From positions 22,284,001 to 22,348,000 of the forward strand of contig NC_065576.1 in assembly GCF_937616625.2 (NCBI RefSeq): a stretch of DNA of 64,000 bases, read 5' to 3'. The translations under genes were made by a program, and so were the position numbers. The notes under the pieces are model-generated. The model saw only the letters and a program-made list of their open reading frames with translations, had not been told where the DNA came from and did no database searches. This document shows, in pieces, positions 23,151 to 35,800 of this stretch; position 1 is the stretch's first letter; every line of letters begins with the position of its first letter. This stretch comes from Mercurialis annua (taxonomy: Eukaryota > Streptophyta > Magnoliopsida > Malpighiales > Euphorbiaceae).

Positions 23151-26100
23151 GTTGGTTCAGTTTCCTCTGCTAATATGTGTTTTGACGGTTAAGTGACCTA
23201 GGAACTACTGCAGCTATAGAGTTGAGTTCTGTCTGATCCAAGTAGTTTGCATTGCTGTTTTGCGCTAAGTATAATTGGTTGGTATGTGAAGTGCTTGTTT
23301 GTTTGTTGCGACACACGTATATGAGATATACGCGCGTATTTTGTTCTCGATAAGATATGCATACGTGATATGCATATCCAGATGGAACCTCGAGGAGGTG
23401 AAATTCTATGATGAGGCAGTTCATGTTTTGGCATGTCTAGGCTAGAAACTATTAAAATTATCAATTGAAACGCTAGAAGGCGGACAACGAAGAAGTATAA
23501 AGCTACAGAGGTGAGAGAACTTGCCGGATACAGAGTTTAAAGGTCTAGAGAGCTTACAAAACTCAAAGTTTATAACTTTCTAAAGTATTTGTTTAAACGA
23601 TTTTAAAAGCATAATTGTGCCTAGACCCGATATAGAAATATGTGATTGCCACGACATTGATAGAAATGCATCACTGCATACATAATTAATAAAGAGAATG
23701 ATAAATGAAGACATGCATTAATAGTACATGCATCATATGCATTATGCTCAGACGAAAAGGTGAGCTGTGGCAACTCTTTTGGGATGAGAGACGTCATCAC
23801 CCTAGTGCACAATTTTGCTAAGATTTGAATGAAATTTTGATTTAAATTTTGAAACGAGATGTTTTATGTGAAAGAGTTTTACAAAGAGTTTTGTTTTTAT
23901 GTAAGTATACCTAGACCAGAACTCTGTGACGGAAGTGAAGTGCTCGCGAGCAAGCTACAATCAAGACCACGAGGCGAATGAATACGTATATTTGCGAGAA
24001 CATAGGAATTATGCTTCTAGAATACGAACTTAGTTTCGAGTTAACGAGCTAGAATATAGCTAAAATCGTGAATACGTTGGAAAGTGATATGTACCCGATT
24101 AGTGGTAAGCTAGAAAATAAATATCTCTTTGACATGATGTCAAAGATATTAAACTACGATATAAGAGAAGTATATATGAAGAATGAAGTTTATATACGAG
24201 AAGTGAATAACAGATGTGCGTGAATAGCGGAATGTAATCGATTGAACGATGAATTAAGACGTTCCTATCTTCAAACAAAGTGATTAGGACATCATGTTAC
24301 AACACGATAGGAGTATGAAAAGGGGATAGTTGAGTATAGGAATCGACTCATAGCTTACACCTTGAAGATAGAAGATTACCCTTAGGATAAGATAATGTGG
24401 ATATTGCATGATATTAGAAAGTCATCAAGTTTAATAAGACCGTGACAACTCTTTAGTGAGCCATTGGATCAGGTTGTCACTGAAAAACAATGTTCCTAAG
24501 ACGGTTACCTAAGTATTAACTGTTGCGATCGTCAAACCGAGGACTTGAATTAGTTTTAATAAGAATATCGACGATGGACGTATATGAATAAAAGCGACGA
24601 ACTAAGGAGACGAGTGGCAAAAATATGAAGTACTAGGCATAAAAATTGGATTAACTAATATAGTTAATGTCAGTTTTGCATGGGATTGAATGGTTTAAAG
24701 TGTAAGAATGGGCTTACTAAGTACAGCCAACATTAATCTCGCATAAGAATGGATAGGGAAGGTGTACGATAAGAAAGATCAACAGATAAACGACAAGTGT
24801 TGCAATAAATGAGTTAGAAGATAGAACTTCCATTACTAGTTTACGATTATGACGCGAATGAAAGGAAAAGAGAAGAGTCACGTAAAGAGTTGACCAGGAA
24901 ATTAGACGAATCAAACTTTATGTAGTCGTTATACATAAAGATAAAGAGAGATAAAGATGACACGAATTTGTGATCGACGTTACTGACAGTCATGATATCA
25001 GTACATGCGATGAGACAATACGTATGCGATCGAGAACGCACTACGTCGAGAGATTCAGGCAGAGTAGGTTACAACTCTCCATTAATGATCGATATTTTGA
25101 ATACTAAAGGAAGGAGTATACGATGTACGAGATGCGATCAAGAGTAATACGAAGAATGCAATAGAAGATGATCGAGGAGCGCGATAAGAGTATGACTATG
25201 AAACATAAGAATGATACCATAGGGTTATAGCATTAAGACTATTAATCCTACTGGTTAATCAAGAATTCAAAGAAGAAACATGAAGAAATATATCTACGGT
25301 ATAGATATAAGAATGAAGTAACGAGTGAATATAAAACGACGGTGGATAGTAAGGAGTAAACCTCGCACCACAATATGGAAAAAAGGCAGAAATAGATATG
25401 AGAAAGAGTTAGATTATAACAAGGAATACTAAAATCACTTTTGAGAATCGAAAGACGATCAAGGTCAAGAGGACGATAACGGAGAAAAGAATATAGCTAA
25501 GACGATATAAGAAGATGAACAAGTAATTAAAGATAAGTATAACCTGAGGGTTAATACTAAAGTTAATATTGAAACTCCAAGAAATGAATCACGACGAGAC
25601 AAATAGTGAGAAACTCAATAAGGGGATAATGATATCGAAAGAAGATTGATGTGAAAAGAATATAAAGTACCAGAAGTGGCAATAAAGATTCAGGTATAGA
25701 AATAGTTACAATCTTACTAGGAGTAACTATGTTTGCGATAAGAACAGACAAGGATCTCCACGAGAATATGAAGGTGTACTTAAATAGATAATGAACGAGA
25801 AAACGAATTTGAAGATCAATGAAAGTATACACGATACGCGATAAAGAAAGACGATAACAGTGACGATACTGTTAAAGGCAATATATAGCGACAAGAACTG
25901 AAAGAATTAAGGATTTTCATTGGAAATGAATAAACGATGTACATTGAACAAATCAAGAGTAGAGCTCCAACGCGGCGACAATTGTTGTCCCACTAGTATG
26001 AAGATCGTATACATAGCAGCTACGCTCGAACCAAGAAGGTTCACAAAGAGATTAAACATCTCTTTCTTATAGGATATTAAGCATTATTAAGCATTAATGT

Positions 26101-27149
26101 GCAAGTATCTGTGATACAAAGAAGCATAACGTAAGACTAACAATCTTTAAAAGATGTTAGCAATGATCGTACAGTGGAATAGAGGATGGGATAACAAAGA
26201 CAGTTATCCAAGAATGTAGCGAATGAAAGATGAAACAAATTGATGTAAAGTAAGAAGAGATAAGAAATTTCAACGCTTAGTGCATCGCACTTAAGGAATA
26301 GGAAGTAAGTCAACGAGGATACGATAGAGGAAGCAGCACATAAGGTGCAATAACATAAAAAGAAGAAGATCGAGTAAGTCCATGCATAGAAAGCAAAGAC
26401 ATTTTAAGGATGCATCATGAGAAACATCTCATAGATGACCGTCGATAAGCGACGATAGTAAAGAATGAAATTGCATAAGGTAAGTAAATAAGACCTACGA
26501 GGATAGCGAATAATGGGATGAAGTTCCCAACACCACGATGAATAACAATCAGACGATGGTAACAGTAATGTGAAAGAGACTACGTAAGTAGTGAAACATG
26601 AGTTAATTCAGTAATTACATCACTCAACAAGGAATGATAATAAGATTAGACATTTTGGATAAAAGTAAAGAATCAAGAACAGAGAATCACAAGTACGTAT
26701 GCATACGACTAAAATCGTCATAAAAGAAAGAAGTCGAGTAACGAGGATTATTGTCTTTAGTGGTAAGACATCATCAAGATAAACTATCATTAAGCTTCAG
26801 TAATAAACTGAAAGTTCAATTACAAGGATAAAAGTCCATTATATTGAATGTCAAACAAGGAACGGAAGAAAAAGGTCATGTATATAAGGTTAAAATGAAG
26901 AGATTAGAAATAAGGGATCACAAAGCATAAGAATACAACTGACGTCACTATAAAAGCAGAAAATGACATGAAGGTCGTCAATGACGAATGACGTTATTGT
27001 ACAAGAAGTACATAACTGGAATGATAAATTCCACGCATCAATAGGCATCATGAAATGAACATGGTGTACCGATTATGAATGGAGTTCGAGATGTTAAGGG
27101 TCTAAGATAAGTCAAGAAAGCATATGAAAATTCGAGGACGAATTTTTAT
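23151..27149 (+). mobile_element. Internal region of the element, no coding frame
   Basis: About 4.0 kb between PBS and PPT. On the element's strand no open frame longer than about 60 codons is seen and stop codons are frequent in all frames. The strand is rich in A and G, with many GAAGAA, GATAAG and ACGA words. I recognise no gag zinc knuckle, protease, reverse transcriptase, RNase H or integrase motif. The last part (GAAAATTCGAGGACGAATTT) resembles the sequence that usually ends the pol region of plant gypsy elements. It may be a LARD-type non-coding interior or a gag-pol region decayed beyond visual recognition. Minus-strand frames at 23170-23424, 24717-24914 and 25563-25832 show no recognisable domain. 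Confidence 0.75.
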
Positions 27150-27162
27150 AAGGGGGGGAGAA
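27150..27162 (+). other. Polypurine tract
   Basis: AAGGGGGGGAGAA stands directly before the TGTAATACCCC start of the 3' LTR, the expected position for the plus-strand primer in reverse transcription. It fixes the 5' limit of the 3' LTR. Confidence 0.9.
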
Positions 27163-27772
27163 TGTAATACCCCAAAATATTTAAGTATCTAAGTGGACCA
27201 GGTGTCCAGCTCTGATTCGCCAGAGTGGCGATATTAGAAGTAATTTCTCAAAAATTAAGATAAATAAGTTGTAGTAGGTCGGTTTTGGGAAAAGATAATG
27301 GCAAAGAATTTACTAATATATTTCAATTCTAAAAGTCAGAATTGGAATTGAAAGGAAAAATGTCAGGAAAAGTCCCAAACTAGGGTTCAGGGACTAAATT
27401 GGTAATTTAACCAGTTAAGTCCGAAAATGGAAATTATCTTGCCAAGGTCCGTGAAATGTTTTATAGGATATGTGGTAAAAGTCACTGGTCAATCGGAGAC
27501 CTTTTAAAATTTGGACGCGGATGCATTTTGGGCTAAATCGCAAGTTTGAAAGGTTTAAGGGCTAAAGTGCAAATTAGCCAATTAAAGCTCGAGAATAGTA
27601 ATTAAAAGATATTGACGGAAAATAATAATTTTGGGATAGTATTATTTATCTAAATATAAATAATACGTATGTAATTGAGTTAAAAGAATAATTTAACCGC
27701 CTGGTTAAATTAGAAAGTTTAAGAGAGAAATGATTTAAGTTAAAGAAATAAGGGATCAAAGTGGACTTTTAA

Positions 27773-27774
<2 letters not shown>

Positions 27775-27831
<57 letters not shown>
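27775..27831. repeat. (AT)n microsatellite in 3' LTR
   Basis: An uninterrupted run of alternating A and T, about 57 bp. It sits directly before AACATGAAGAAGAAGAAG, where a TATA box would be expected, so it may have grown from the LTR's TATA region. Its length may be affected by sequencing or assembly. Confidence 0.95.
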
Positions 27832-27832
<1 letters not shown>

Positions 27833-28215
27833 CATGAAGAAGAAGAAGAACGAAGATCAGAGAAAGGAAAGGATAAGCGAGGGTTTCGACGATCGATTAC
27901 GATCCGTCGCCGCTTCGCCGTTTCTCGTCCGAATCGAGTGATTCTCGCGCCGATGGATCAAGATATCGATTCTCTATCTTCCCCGAGCTTCAAACCAAGG
28001 TATTCTTGTCGTTTTGAATGCTGAAATTGATGAATAGTGGGCTGTTTATGTTATACCGTTGCGGTTTGGATCGAACTCAATAAAAACATGTTAAAACCAT
28101 TGTTTTTAAGCGTTCCGGAGTTGGGTTTTGAGGTATATTTGTACCTAAGCATGTCGGGATGGATCCAAAGGTGTAAAAGTGTGAAAAACGAGTTGTGAGG
28201 GGGTTGTTATGGTTG

Positions 28216-28330
28216 CCTCACGTCGTGAGACATTGTCTCGCGGCACGAGACAACGTCTCGCGACGCGAGACAACATCTCGCGACGCGAGACAGCTTCTCA
28301 CGCTGTGAGATTATGTCTCACGACGTGAGA
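28216..28330. repeat. Six palindromes at exact 20-bp spacing
   Basis: Fifteen-base palindromes start at 28216, 28236, 28256, 28276, 28296 and 28316. Units 3 and 4 read TCTCGCGACGCGAGA (perfect 7-bp arms around one base). Unit 6 reads TCTCACGACGTGAGA, also perfect, with both arms changed at the matching position. Units 1, 2 and 5 each carry one mismatch or wobble. Short 5-base linkers vary. The segment is GC- and CpG-rich in an AT-rich element, inside the 3' LTR downstream of the presumed promoter. Confidence 0.92.
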
Positions 28331-29623
28331 AGGGCTAGGCACAATGTGCCTAGCCACCGGCGATTCCCGGATGTCGTGTCAAGGCCCGACACGATATACC
28401 CCGACCCGATCAAGTTCCTTAGACTTTGAAAGGAAGTATAACGATTGGCAAAAGTGACGGTTTGAGTAAGATTTCAAAATGGATATTTCAATCAAAGTCT
28501 AATTGATTAATCGAATATCTCAAAGGGGTATTAAACAAATATAAGATAATGATTAAAGATTAGCGAGTTACAAACCGTATATAAGTTTATAACTTAGGGT
28601 TTTAGCATTAAGTTTACGTTCATGAATTAAACGTACAGGTAGTTCGGATAAGTAATTGACGTACCGAAGAGCTACCGGGCCGACGAGCTGGAATAGCTAC
28701 GAGAACGACGCATGGAGCTTACGTTTACGGAATTATAATAATGCGGTTTTGGATAGCGGGTTCTGTGAGTTGCACTTTACTTTCACGTATTATATATTAA
28801 AGTTATTTTATATAGATATATATACTGTTTACATGCATCACATTATATATAATTGATTGAAATGTTATATGTTTTATTAGTTTCTATATACGAGAACTAG
28901 TATGCGATCCGAAGAAACTAGCTACCTATTGGGTGTCAATAGGCTGTGTGATCACCAGTATCGAGTCAGTCTAGAATGTTTGCATTTGAGAAATGACTTG
29001 ACATAGCTGGGAGCTGATGATGATTATGATATTTACGATTGGGTATATGATTTGATACGAGTGAGTACTCGGCTACGGTGTAGTCCGGAGTCCCCGTATC
29101 TAGTGGTTGGGCCACCAGCGAGTTGGACTCGCGATTGATAATTACGATTGGGTTGAATGATAATGATTATTCGAGAAATGTGTCGCATGCTAGGATATTT
29201 GTTTCGTACGGATCAAATACATGTTTATATGTTTTATATTATTGTTTTCTTGAGATGCGATGTTATGTTTTTATATTAATACCGTTAGTAACTTGCAAGC
29301 TCACTCAGTATTTCCCCAAATACTGACCCCTCACCATTGTTGTTTTCAAGTTATCGGAGTCGGATCAGACAGGCCATCTCCTTTGTGTTGGAAGTTGTTT
29401 GACTTGCACAAAGCACGTTGTCCTTTAGAGCTGCAGTAGTCCGTAGGTGTCTATATGAGATTTACGTTTATTTTCAAACGGTATTTGAAATGTGAATTCT
29501 GATATAAGAAGTTGTTTATAACAGTAATGCTTTTAACTGTTTGATTTCGTCAACCAATTACCATATGTGGAATTGGTAGTGACTATGACTAGAAGCAGGG
29601 CAGTGTTGGATATGGGATATCGC

Positions 29624-29857
29624 ATTGTAAGACCCTAGCTATGGCGAATCATGTTGTAAAGATTTTCAGATGAGTAATATAAGATTCTGATATTTATTAA
29701 TAAAATGTTTAAACGAGCTTTCTGAAAACGTTTTATATATAATAATATGTTTTTAACATTTGAAAAATTAATAACGGTTTTAGGCTTGCTACGGGTTTCG
29801 GAGCTACCACTCCCATTCCCTAGCGCCGGTCACGGCTCAATAATTTGGGTCGTGACA
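29624..29857 (+). repeat. Shared LTR tail, 3' copy
   Basis: Partner of 22900-23133 at an offset of 6724 bp with two substitutions seen. The preceding sequence (TTGGATATGGGATATCGC) has no counterpart in the 5' LTR, so the similarity starts abruptly. Confidence 0.92.
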
Positions 29858-32800
29858 TTTCACCTTTTTAGCAATTTTATGCCAAACGTTTAGAAACGTT
29901 ACGAAACAAATCCAAACGTGTCACATTTTTAGCGATTTAAGCCAAACGTTTACAAACGTTACGAAACAAATCCAAACGTTTCGCCTTTTTAGCAATTTAA
30001 GCCAAACGTTTACAAACGTTACGAAACAAATCCAAACGTTTCATCTTTTTAGCGATTTAAGCCAAATGTTTATAAACGTTACGAAACAAATCTAATCGTT
30101 TCACCTTTTTTGCGATTTAAGCCAAACATTACGAAACAAATCCAAACGTTGCACCTTTTTAGCGATGTAAGCAAAACATTCACAAACGTTACGAAACAAA
30201 TCAAATCGTTTCACCTTTTTAGCAATTTAGGCCAAACATTTAAAACGTTACAAAACAAATCTAAACGTTTGACATTTTTTGCGATTTAAGCCAAACGTTT
30301 ACAAACGCGACGAAACAAAACCAAACGTTTCATCTTTTTAACGATTTAAGCCAAACGTTTACAAACGTCACAAAACAAAACCTAATGTTTCACCTTTTTA
30401 GCGATTTAAGACAAACGTTTTCAAACGTCACGAAACAAATCCAAATGTTTCACCTTTTTAACAACTTAAGCCAAACGTTTAACACGTTACGAAACCTATC
30501 CAAACGTTTAATACGTTTCGAAACAAATCCAAATGTTTCACCTTTTTAACGATTTAAGCCAAAGTTTAAAACGTTAGAAAACAAATCCAAACTTTTCACC
30601 TTTTTAGAAATTTAAGCCAAACGTTTACAAACGTTGCGAAACAAATCCAAACGTTTCAGCTTTTTAGCTATTTAAGCCAAACGTTTACAAACATTACGAA
30701 ACAAATCCAAATGTTTCACCTTTTTAGCAATTTAAGCCAAATATTTAAAACATTACGAAACCAATCCAAACATTTAAAACGTTACGGAACAAATCCAAAC
30801 GTTTCACATTTTTAGCGATTTAAGCCTAATGTTTACAAACGTTATGAAACAAAACCAAACGTTTCACCTTTTTAGCGATTTAAGCCAAACGTTTACAAAC
30901 GTCAAGAAACAAATCCAAACGTTTCCCATTTTTAGGAATTTAAGCTAAACGTTTAAACCGTTACTAAACTAATCCAAACATTATAACGTTGCGAAACCAA
31001 TCCAAACATTTCACCTTTTTAGCGATATAAGCCAAACGATTTTAAACATTACGAAACAAATCCAAACGTTTCACTTTTTTAGGAATTTATGCAATAAGTC
31101 TAAAACGTTACAAAACAAATCCAAATATTCCACCTTTCTAGCGATTTATGCAAAACGTTTACAAACGTTACGAGACAAATCCAAACGTTTCCCCATTTAG
31201 TAATATAGGCCAAATATTTTAAACGTTATAAAACCAATCCAAGCGTTTAAGACGTTACGAAACAATTCCAAACGTTACGAAACAAATCCAAACGTTTGAC
31301 CTTTTTAGCCATATAAGCCAAATGTTTACAAACATTACAAAACAAATCCAAAAGTTTTCCCTTTTAGCGATTTAAGCCAATCATTTACAAACGTTACGAA
31401 ACCAATCCAGAAGTTTCACTTTTTTAGCGATTTAAGCCAAACGTTTACAAACATTACGAAAAAAATCCAAACGTTTCACCTTTTTAGCTATTGAATCCAA
31501 ACGCATACAAACGTTGTGAAACCAATCCAAACGTTTCTTATTTTTAGCGATTTAACCCAAACGTTTACAAACGTTACGAAAAAAATCCAAACGTTTCACC
31601 TTTTTAGCGATTTAAGGCAAACATTTACAAACGTTGCGAAACTAATCCAAACGTTTCACATTTTTAGCGATTTAAGCCAAACGTTTACAAACGTTTCGAA
31701 AGAAATCCAAATGTTTCACCTTTTTAGCGATTTAAGCCAAATGTTTACAAACGTTACGAAAAAATCCAATCGTGTCACCTTTTTAGCGATTTAAGCCAAA
31801 CGTTTACAAACATTACGAAACAAATCCAAACGTTTCCCCTTTTTAGCGATTAAATCCAAACTCTTACAAACATTACGAAGCCAATCCAAACGTTTCATAT
31901 TTTTAACGATTTAACCAAAACGTTTACAGACGTTACGAACCAAATCGAAACGTTTTACCTTTTTAGCGATTTAAGCCAAACATTTACAAACGTTACGAAA
32001 CTAATCCAAACGTTCACATTTTTAGCGATTTAAGCCAAACGTTTACAAACGTTTCGAAAGAAATCCAAACGTTTCATCTTTTTAGCGGTTTTAGCCAAAC
32101 GTTTACAAGCGTTACGAAAGAAATCCAAACATTTCACCTTTTTAGCGATTTAAGCCAAAAACTTACAAACGTTACAAAACAAATCCAAACATTACACCTT
32201 TTTAGCGATTCAAGCCAAACCTTTACAAGCGTTACGAAACAAATCCAAACATTTAACCTTCTTAGCGATTTAAGCCAAACGAAACAAATCCAAGCGTTTC
32301 CCCTTTTTAGCGATTTAAGCCAACCATTTACAACATTACAAAACAAATCCAAACGATTCACCTTTTTAGCGATTGAATCCAAACGTTTCCCCTTTTTAGA
32401 AATTTAAGCCAAACGTATACAAACGTTACGAAATAAATCCAAACGTTTCACCTGTTTAGCTATTTAAGCCAAACGTTTACAAACGTTACAAAACAAATCA
32501 AAACGTTTCACCTTTTTAGCGGTTTAAGCTAAGCGTTTAGAAACCATATGAAAAAAATCCAAATGTTTCACTTATTTAGCGATTGAAGCCAAACTTTACA
32601 AACATTACGAAACAAAACCAAACGTTTCACCTTTTTAGCTATTTAAGCGAAACGTTTATAAAAGTTACGAAGCAAATTTAAACGTTTCCCTTTGTTAGCG
32701 ATTTAAGCCAAACGTTTACAAACATTACGTAACAAAACCAAACGCTTCACGTTTTTAGCAATTTAAGCCAAACGTTTACAAACGTTACGAAACAAAACCA

Positions 32801-35800
32801 AACATTTCAACTTTTTAGTTATTGTAGCCAAACGTTTACAAACGTTACGTAACCAATCCAAACGTTTAACTTTTTTTGCGATTTAAGCCAAACATTTAAA
32901 ACATTACAAAAACAATCCAAATGTTTCAACTTTTTAGTGATTTAAATGAAACATTTACAAACGTTAGAAAACAAATCCAAACGTTTCCCCTTTTTTGCGC
33001 TTTAAGCCAAACATTTAAAACGTTACGAAACGAATCTAAACGTTTAAAACATTACGAAATAAATCCAAACGTTTCACATATTTAGCAATTTAAGCCAAAC
33101 GTTTACAAATGTTACGAAACTAAACCAAACATTTCACTGTTTTAGCGATTTAAGCCAAACATTTACAAACGTCACGAAACAAATCCAAATGTTTCACCTT
33201 TTTAGCGATTTAAACCAAACGTTTACAAACGTCACGAAACAAAACAAAAAGTTTCCCCTTAAAGCGATTTATCCCACACGTTTACAAACGTCACGAAACA
33301 AATCCAAACGTTTCCCCTTTTTAGCGATTTAAGCCAAACGTTTAAAACATTACAAAACAAATCAAAATGTATCACCGTTTTAGCGATCTATGCAAAACGT
33401 TTACAAACGTTACAAAACAAAGCTAAACGTTTCACCTTTTTAGCGATTTAAGCCGAACGTTTAAAAATGTTACGAAACAAATCCAAACACCTTTTGAGCA
33501 ATTTAGGCCAAACATTTAAAACGTTACAAAACCAATCCAAACATTTAATACGTTACGAAAGAAATATAAACATTTCACCTTTTTAGCGATATAAGCCAAA
33601 CGATTTCAAACATTACGAAACAAATCCAAACGTTTCACCTTTTTAGCAATTTATGCCAAAAGTTTAAAACGTTACAAAACAAATCCAAATATTCCACCTT
33701 TCTAGCGATTTATGCAAAACGTTTACAAACGTTACGAGACAAATCCAAACGTTTCCCCATTTAGTAATTTAGGCCAAACATTTAAAACGTTATAAAACCA
33801 ATCCAAGCGTTTAAGTCGTTACGAAACAAATTCCAAACGTTACGAAACAAATCCAAACGTTTCACTGTTTTAGCCATTTAAGCCAAATGTTTACAAACAT
33901 TACAAAACAAATCCAAACGTTTTCCCTTTTAGTGATTTAAGCCAATCATTTACAAACGTTAGAAAACCAATCCAAACGTTTCACTTTTTTAGCGATTTAA
34001 GCCAAACGTTTACAAACATTACGAAAAAAATCCAAACGTTTCACCTTTTTAGCGATTGAATCCAAACGCATACAAACGTTGTGAAACCAATGCAAACGTT
34101 TCACCTTTTTAGCAATTTAAGTCAAACGTTTACAAACGTTACGAAACAAATCTAAACATTTCACCTTTTTAGCAATTTAAGCCAAACGTTTACAAACGTT
34201 GCGAAACAAATCCAAACGTTTTAGCTTTTTAGCTATTTAAGCCAAACGTTTACAAACATTACGAAACAAATCCAAATGTTTCACCTTTTTAGCAATTTAA
34301 GCCAAATATTTAAAACATTACGAAACCAATCCAAACATTTAAAACGTTACGGAACAAATCCAAACGTTTCATATTTTTAGCGATTTAAGCCAAATGTTTA
34401 CAAACGTTATGAAACAAAACCAAACGTTTCACCTTATTAGCGATTGAAACCAAACGTTTACAAACGTCAAGAAACAAATCCAAAAGTTTCCCATTTTTAG
34501 GAATTTAAGCCAAACGTTTAAACCGTTACTAAACTAATCCAAACATTATAACGTTGCGAAACCAATCCAAACATTTCACCTTTTTAGCGATATAAGCCAA
34601 ACGATTTCAAACATTACGAAACAAATCCAAACGTTTCACCTTTTTAGGAATTTATGCCATAAGTTTAAAACGTTACAAAACAAATCCAAATATTCCACCA
34701 TTCTAGCGATTTATGCAAAACGTTTACAAACGTTACTAGACAAATCCAAACTTTTCCCCATTTAGTAATTTAGGCCAAACATTTAAAATGTTATAGAACC
34801 AATCCAAGCGTTTAAGACGTTACGAAACAAATTCCAAACGTTACGAAACAAATCCAAACGTTTAAGACGTTACGAAACAAATTCCAAACGTTACGAAACA
34901 AATCCAAACGTTTCGCCTTTTTAGCAATTTAAGCCAAACGTTTACAAACGTGACGAAACAAATCCAAACGTTTTATCTTTTTAGCGATTTAAGCCAAATG
35001 TTTACAAACGTTAAGAAACAAATCTAATCGTTTCCCCTTTTTAGCGAATTAAGCCAAACATTTACAAACATTACAAAACAAATCCAAACGTTGCACCTTT
35101 TTAGCAATGTAAGCAAAACATTCACAAACGTTACGAAACAAATCAAATCGTTTCACCTTTTTAGCAATTTAGGCCAAACATTTAAAACGTTACAAAACAA
35201 ATCTAACCGTTTGACATTTTTAGCGATTTAAGCCAAACGTTTACAAACGCGACGAAACAAAACCAAACGCTTCATCTTTTTAACGATTTAAGCCAAACGT
35301 TTACAAACGTCACAAAACAAAACCTAATGTTTCACTTTTTTAGCGACTTAAGACAAACATTTTCAAATTTCACGAAACAAATCCAAATGTTTCATCTTTT
35401 TAGCAATTTAAGCCAAACGTTTAACACGTTACGCAACCTATCCAAACGTTTAATACGTTACGAAACATATCCAAATGTTTCACCTTTTTAACGATTTAAG
35501 CCAATGTTTAAAACGTTAGAAAACAAATCCAAACATTTAACCTTTTTAGCAATTTAAGCCAAATGTTTACAAACGTTGCGAAACAAATCCAAACGTTTCA
35601 GCTTTTTAGCTATTTAAGCCAAACGTTTACAAACATTACGAAACAAATCCAAATGTTTCACCTTTTTAGCAATTTAAGCCAAATATTTAAAACATTACGA
35701 AACCAATCCAAACGTTTAAAACGTTACGGAACAAATCCAAACGTTTCATATTTTTAGCGATTTAAGCCAAATGTTTACAAACGTTATGAAACAAAACCAA

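Larger units (their letters stand above)
20473..29857 (+). mobile_element. Non-autonomous (LARD-like) Ty3/gypsy-type element with mismatched LTRs
   Basis: The order is 5' LTR 20473-23133, primer-binding site 23138-23150, internal region to 27149, polypurine tract 27150-27162, 3' LTR 27163-29857. The end motifs (TGTAAYACCCC start, GTGACA end, initiator-Met-type PBS, GGGGGGG-rich PPT after TTCGAGGACGAATTTTT) fit plant Ty3/gypsy elements, perhaps of Tekay/Del type. The internal region, about 4.0 kb, has no gag-pol open frame; length and layout resemble large retrotransposon derivatives. The two LTRs are largely unrelated, sharing only their last 234 bp. The flanking 5-mers (CCCCT left, TTTCA right) do not match. 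The element as seen is therefore probably a recombinant and not one simple insertion. Confidence 0.8.
27163..29857 (+). mobile_element. 3' LTR (family B with family A tail), 2695 bp
   Basis: Starts TGTAATACCCCAAAATATTT just after the PPT and ends GGGTCGTGACA at the return to satellite. It shares only a loose layout with the 5' LTR until 29624, after which it is nearly identical for 234 bp. It contains an (AT)n tract, a GAAGAAGAAGAA leader-like segment, a 20-bp-period palindrome array, and a CTACCTATTGGGTGTCAATAGG block loosely matching one near 13590 in the solo LTR. The open frames at 28656-28856 and 29123-29326 have no recognisable domain and are probably chance. Confidence 0.85.

Noticed and set aside
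28656..29326. Two plus-strand frames of 66-67 codons
   Set aside because: They lie inside the 3' LTR, have no recognisable domain, and are of a length expected by chance in AT-rich DNA.
22902..29857. Alternative reading: an element with short 232-bp LTRs (22902-23133 and 29626-29857, both TGTAAGACCC...GTGACA)
   Set aside because: The PBS would fit, but no polypurine tract precedes 29626, whereas a strong one precedes 27163, and no TSD fits. It remains a weaker alternative to the mismatched-LTR reading.
20468..29862. A target-site duplication for the 20473-29857 element
   Set aside because: CCCCT precedes and TTTCA follows. The 8-bp similarity TTTCCCCT/TTTCACCT is explained by both sites lying in the same part of the satellite monomer, so I do not call it a TSD.
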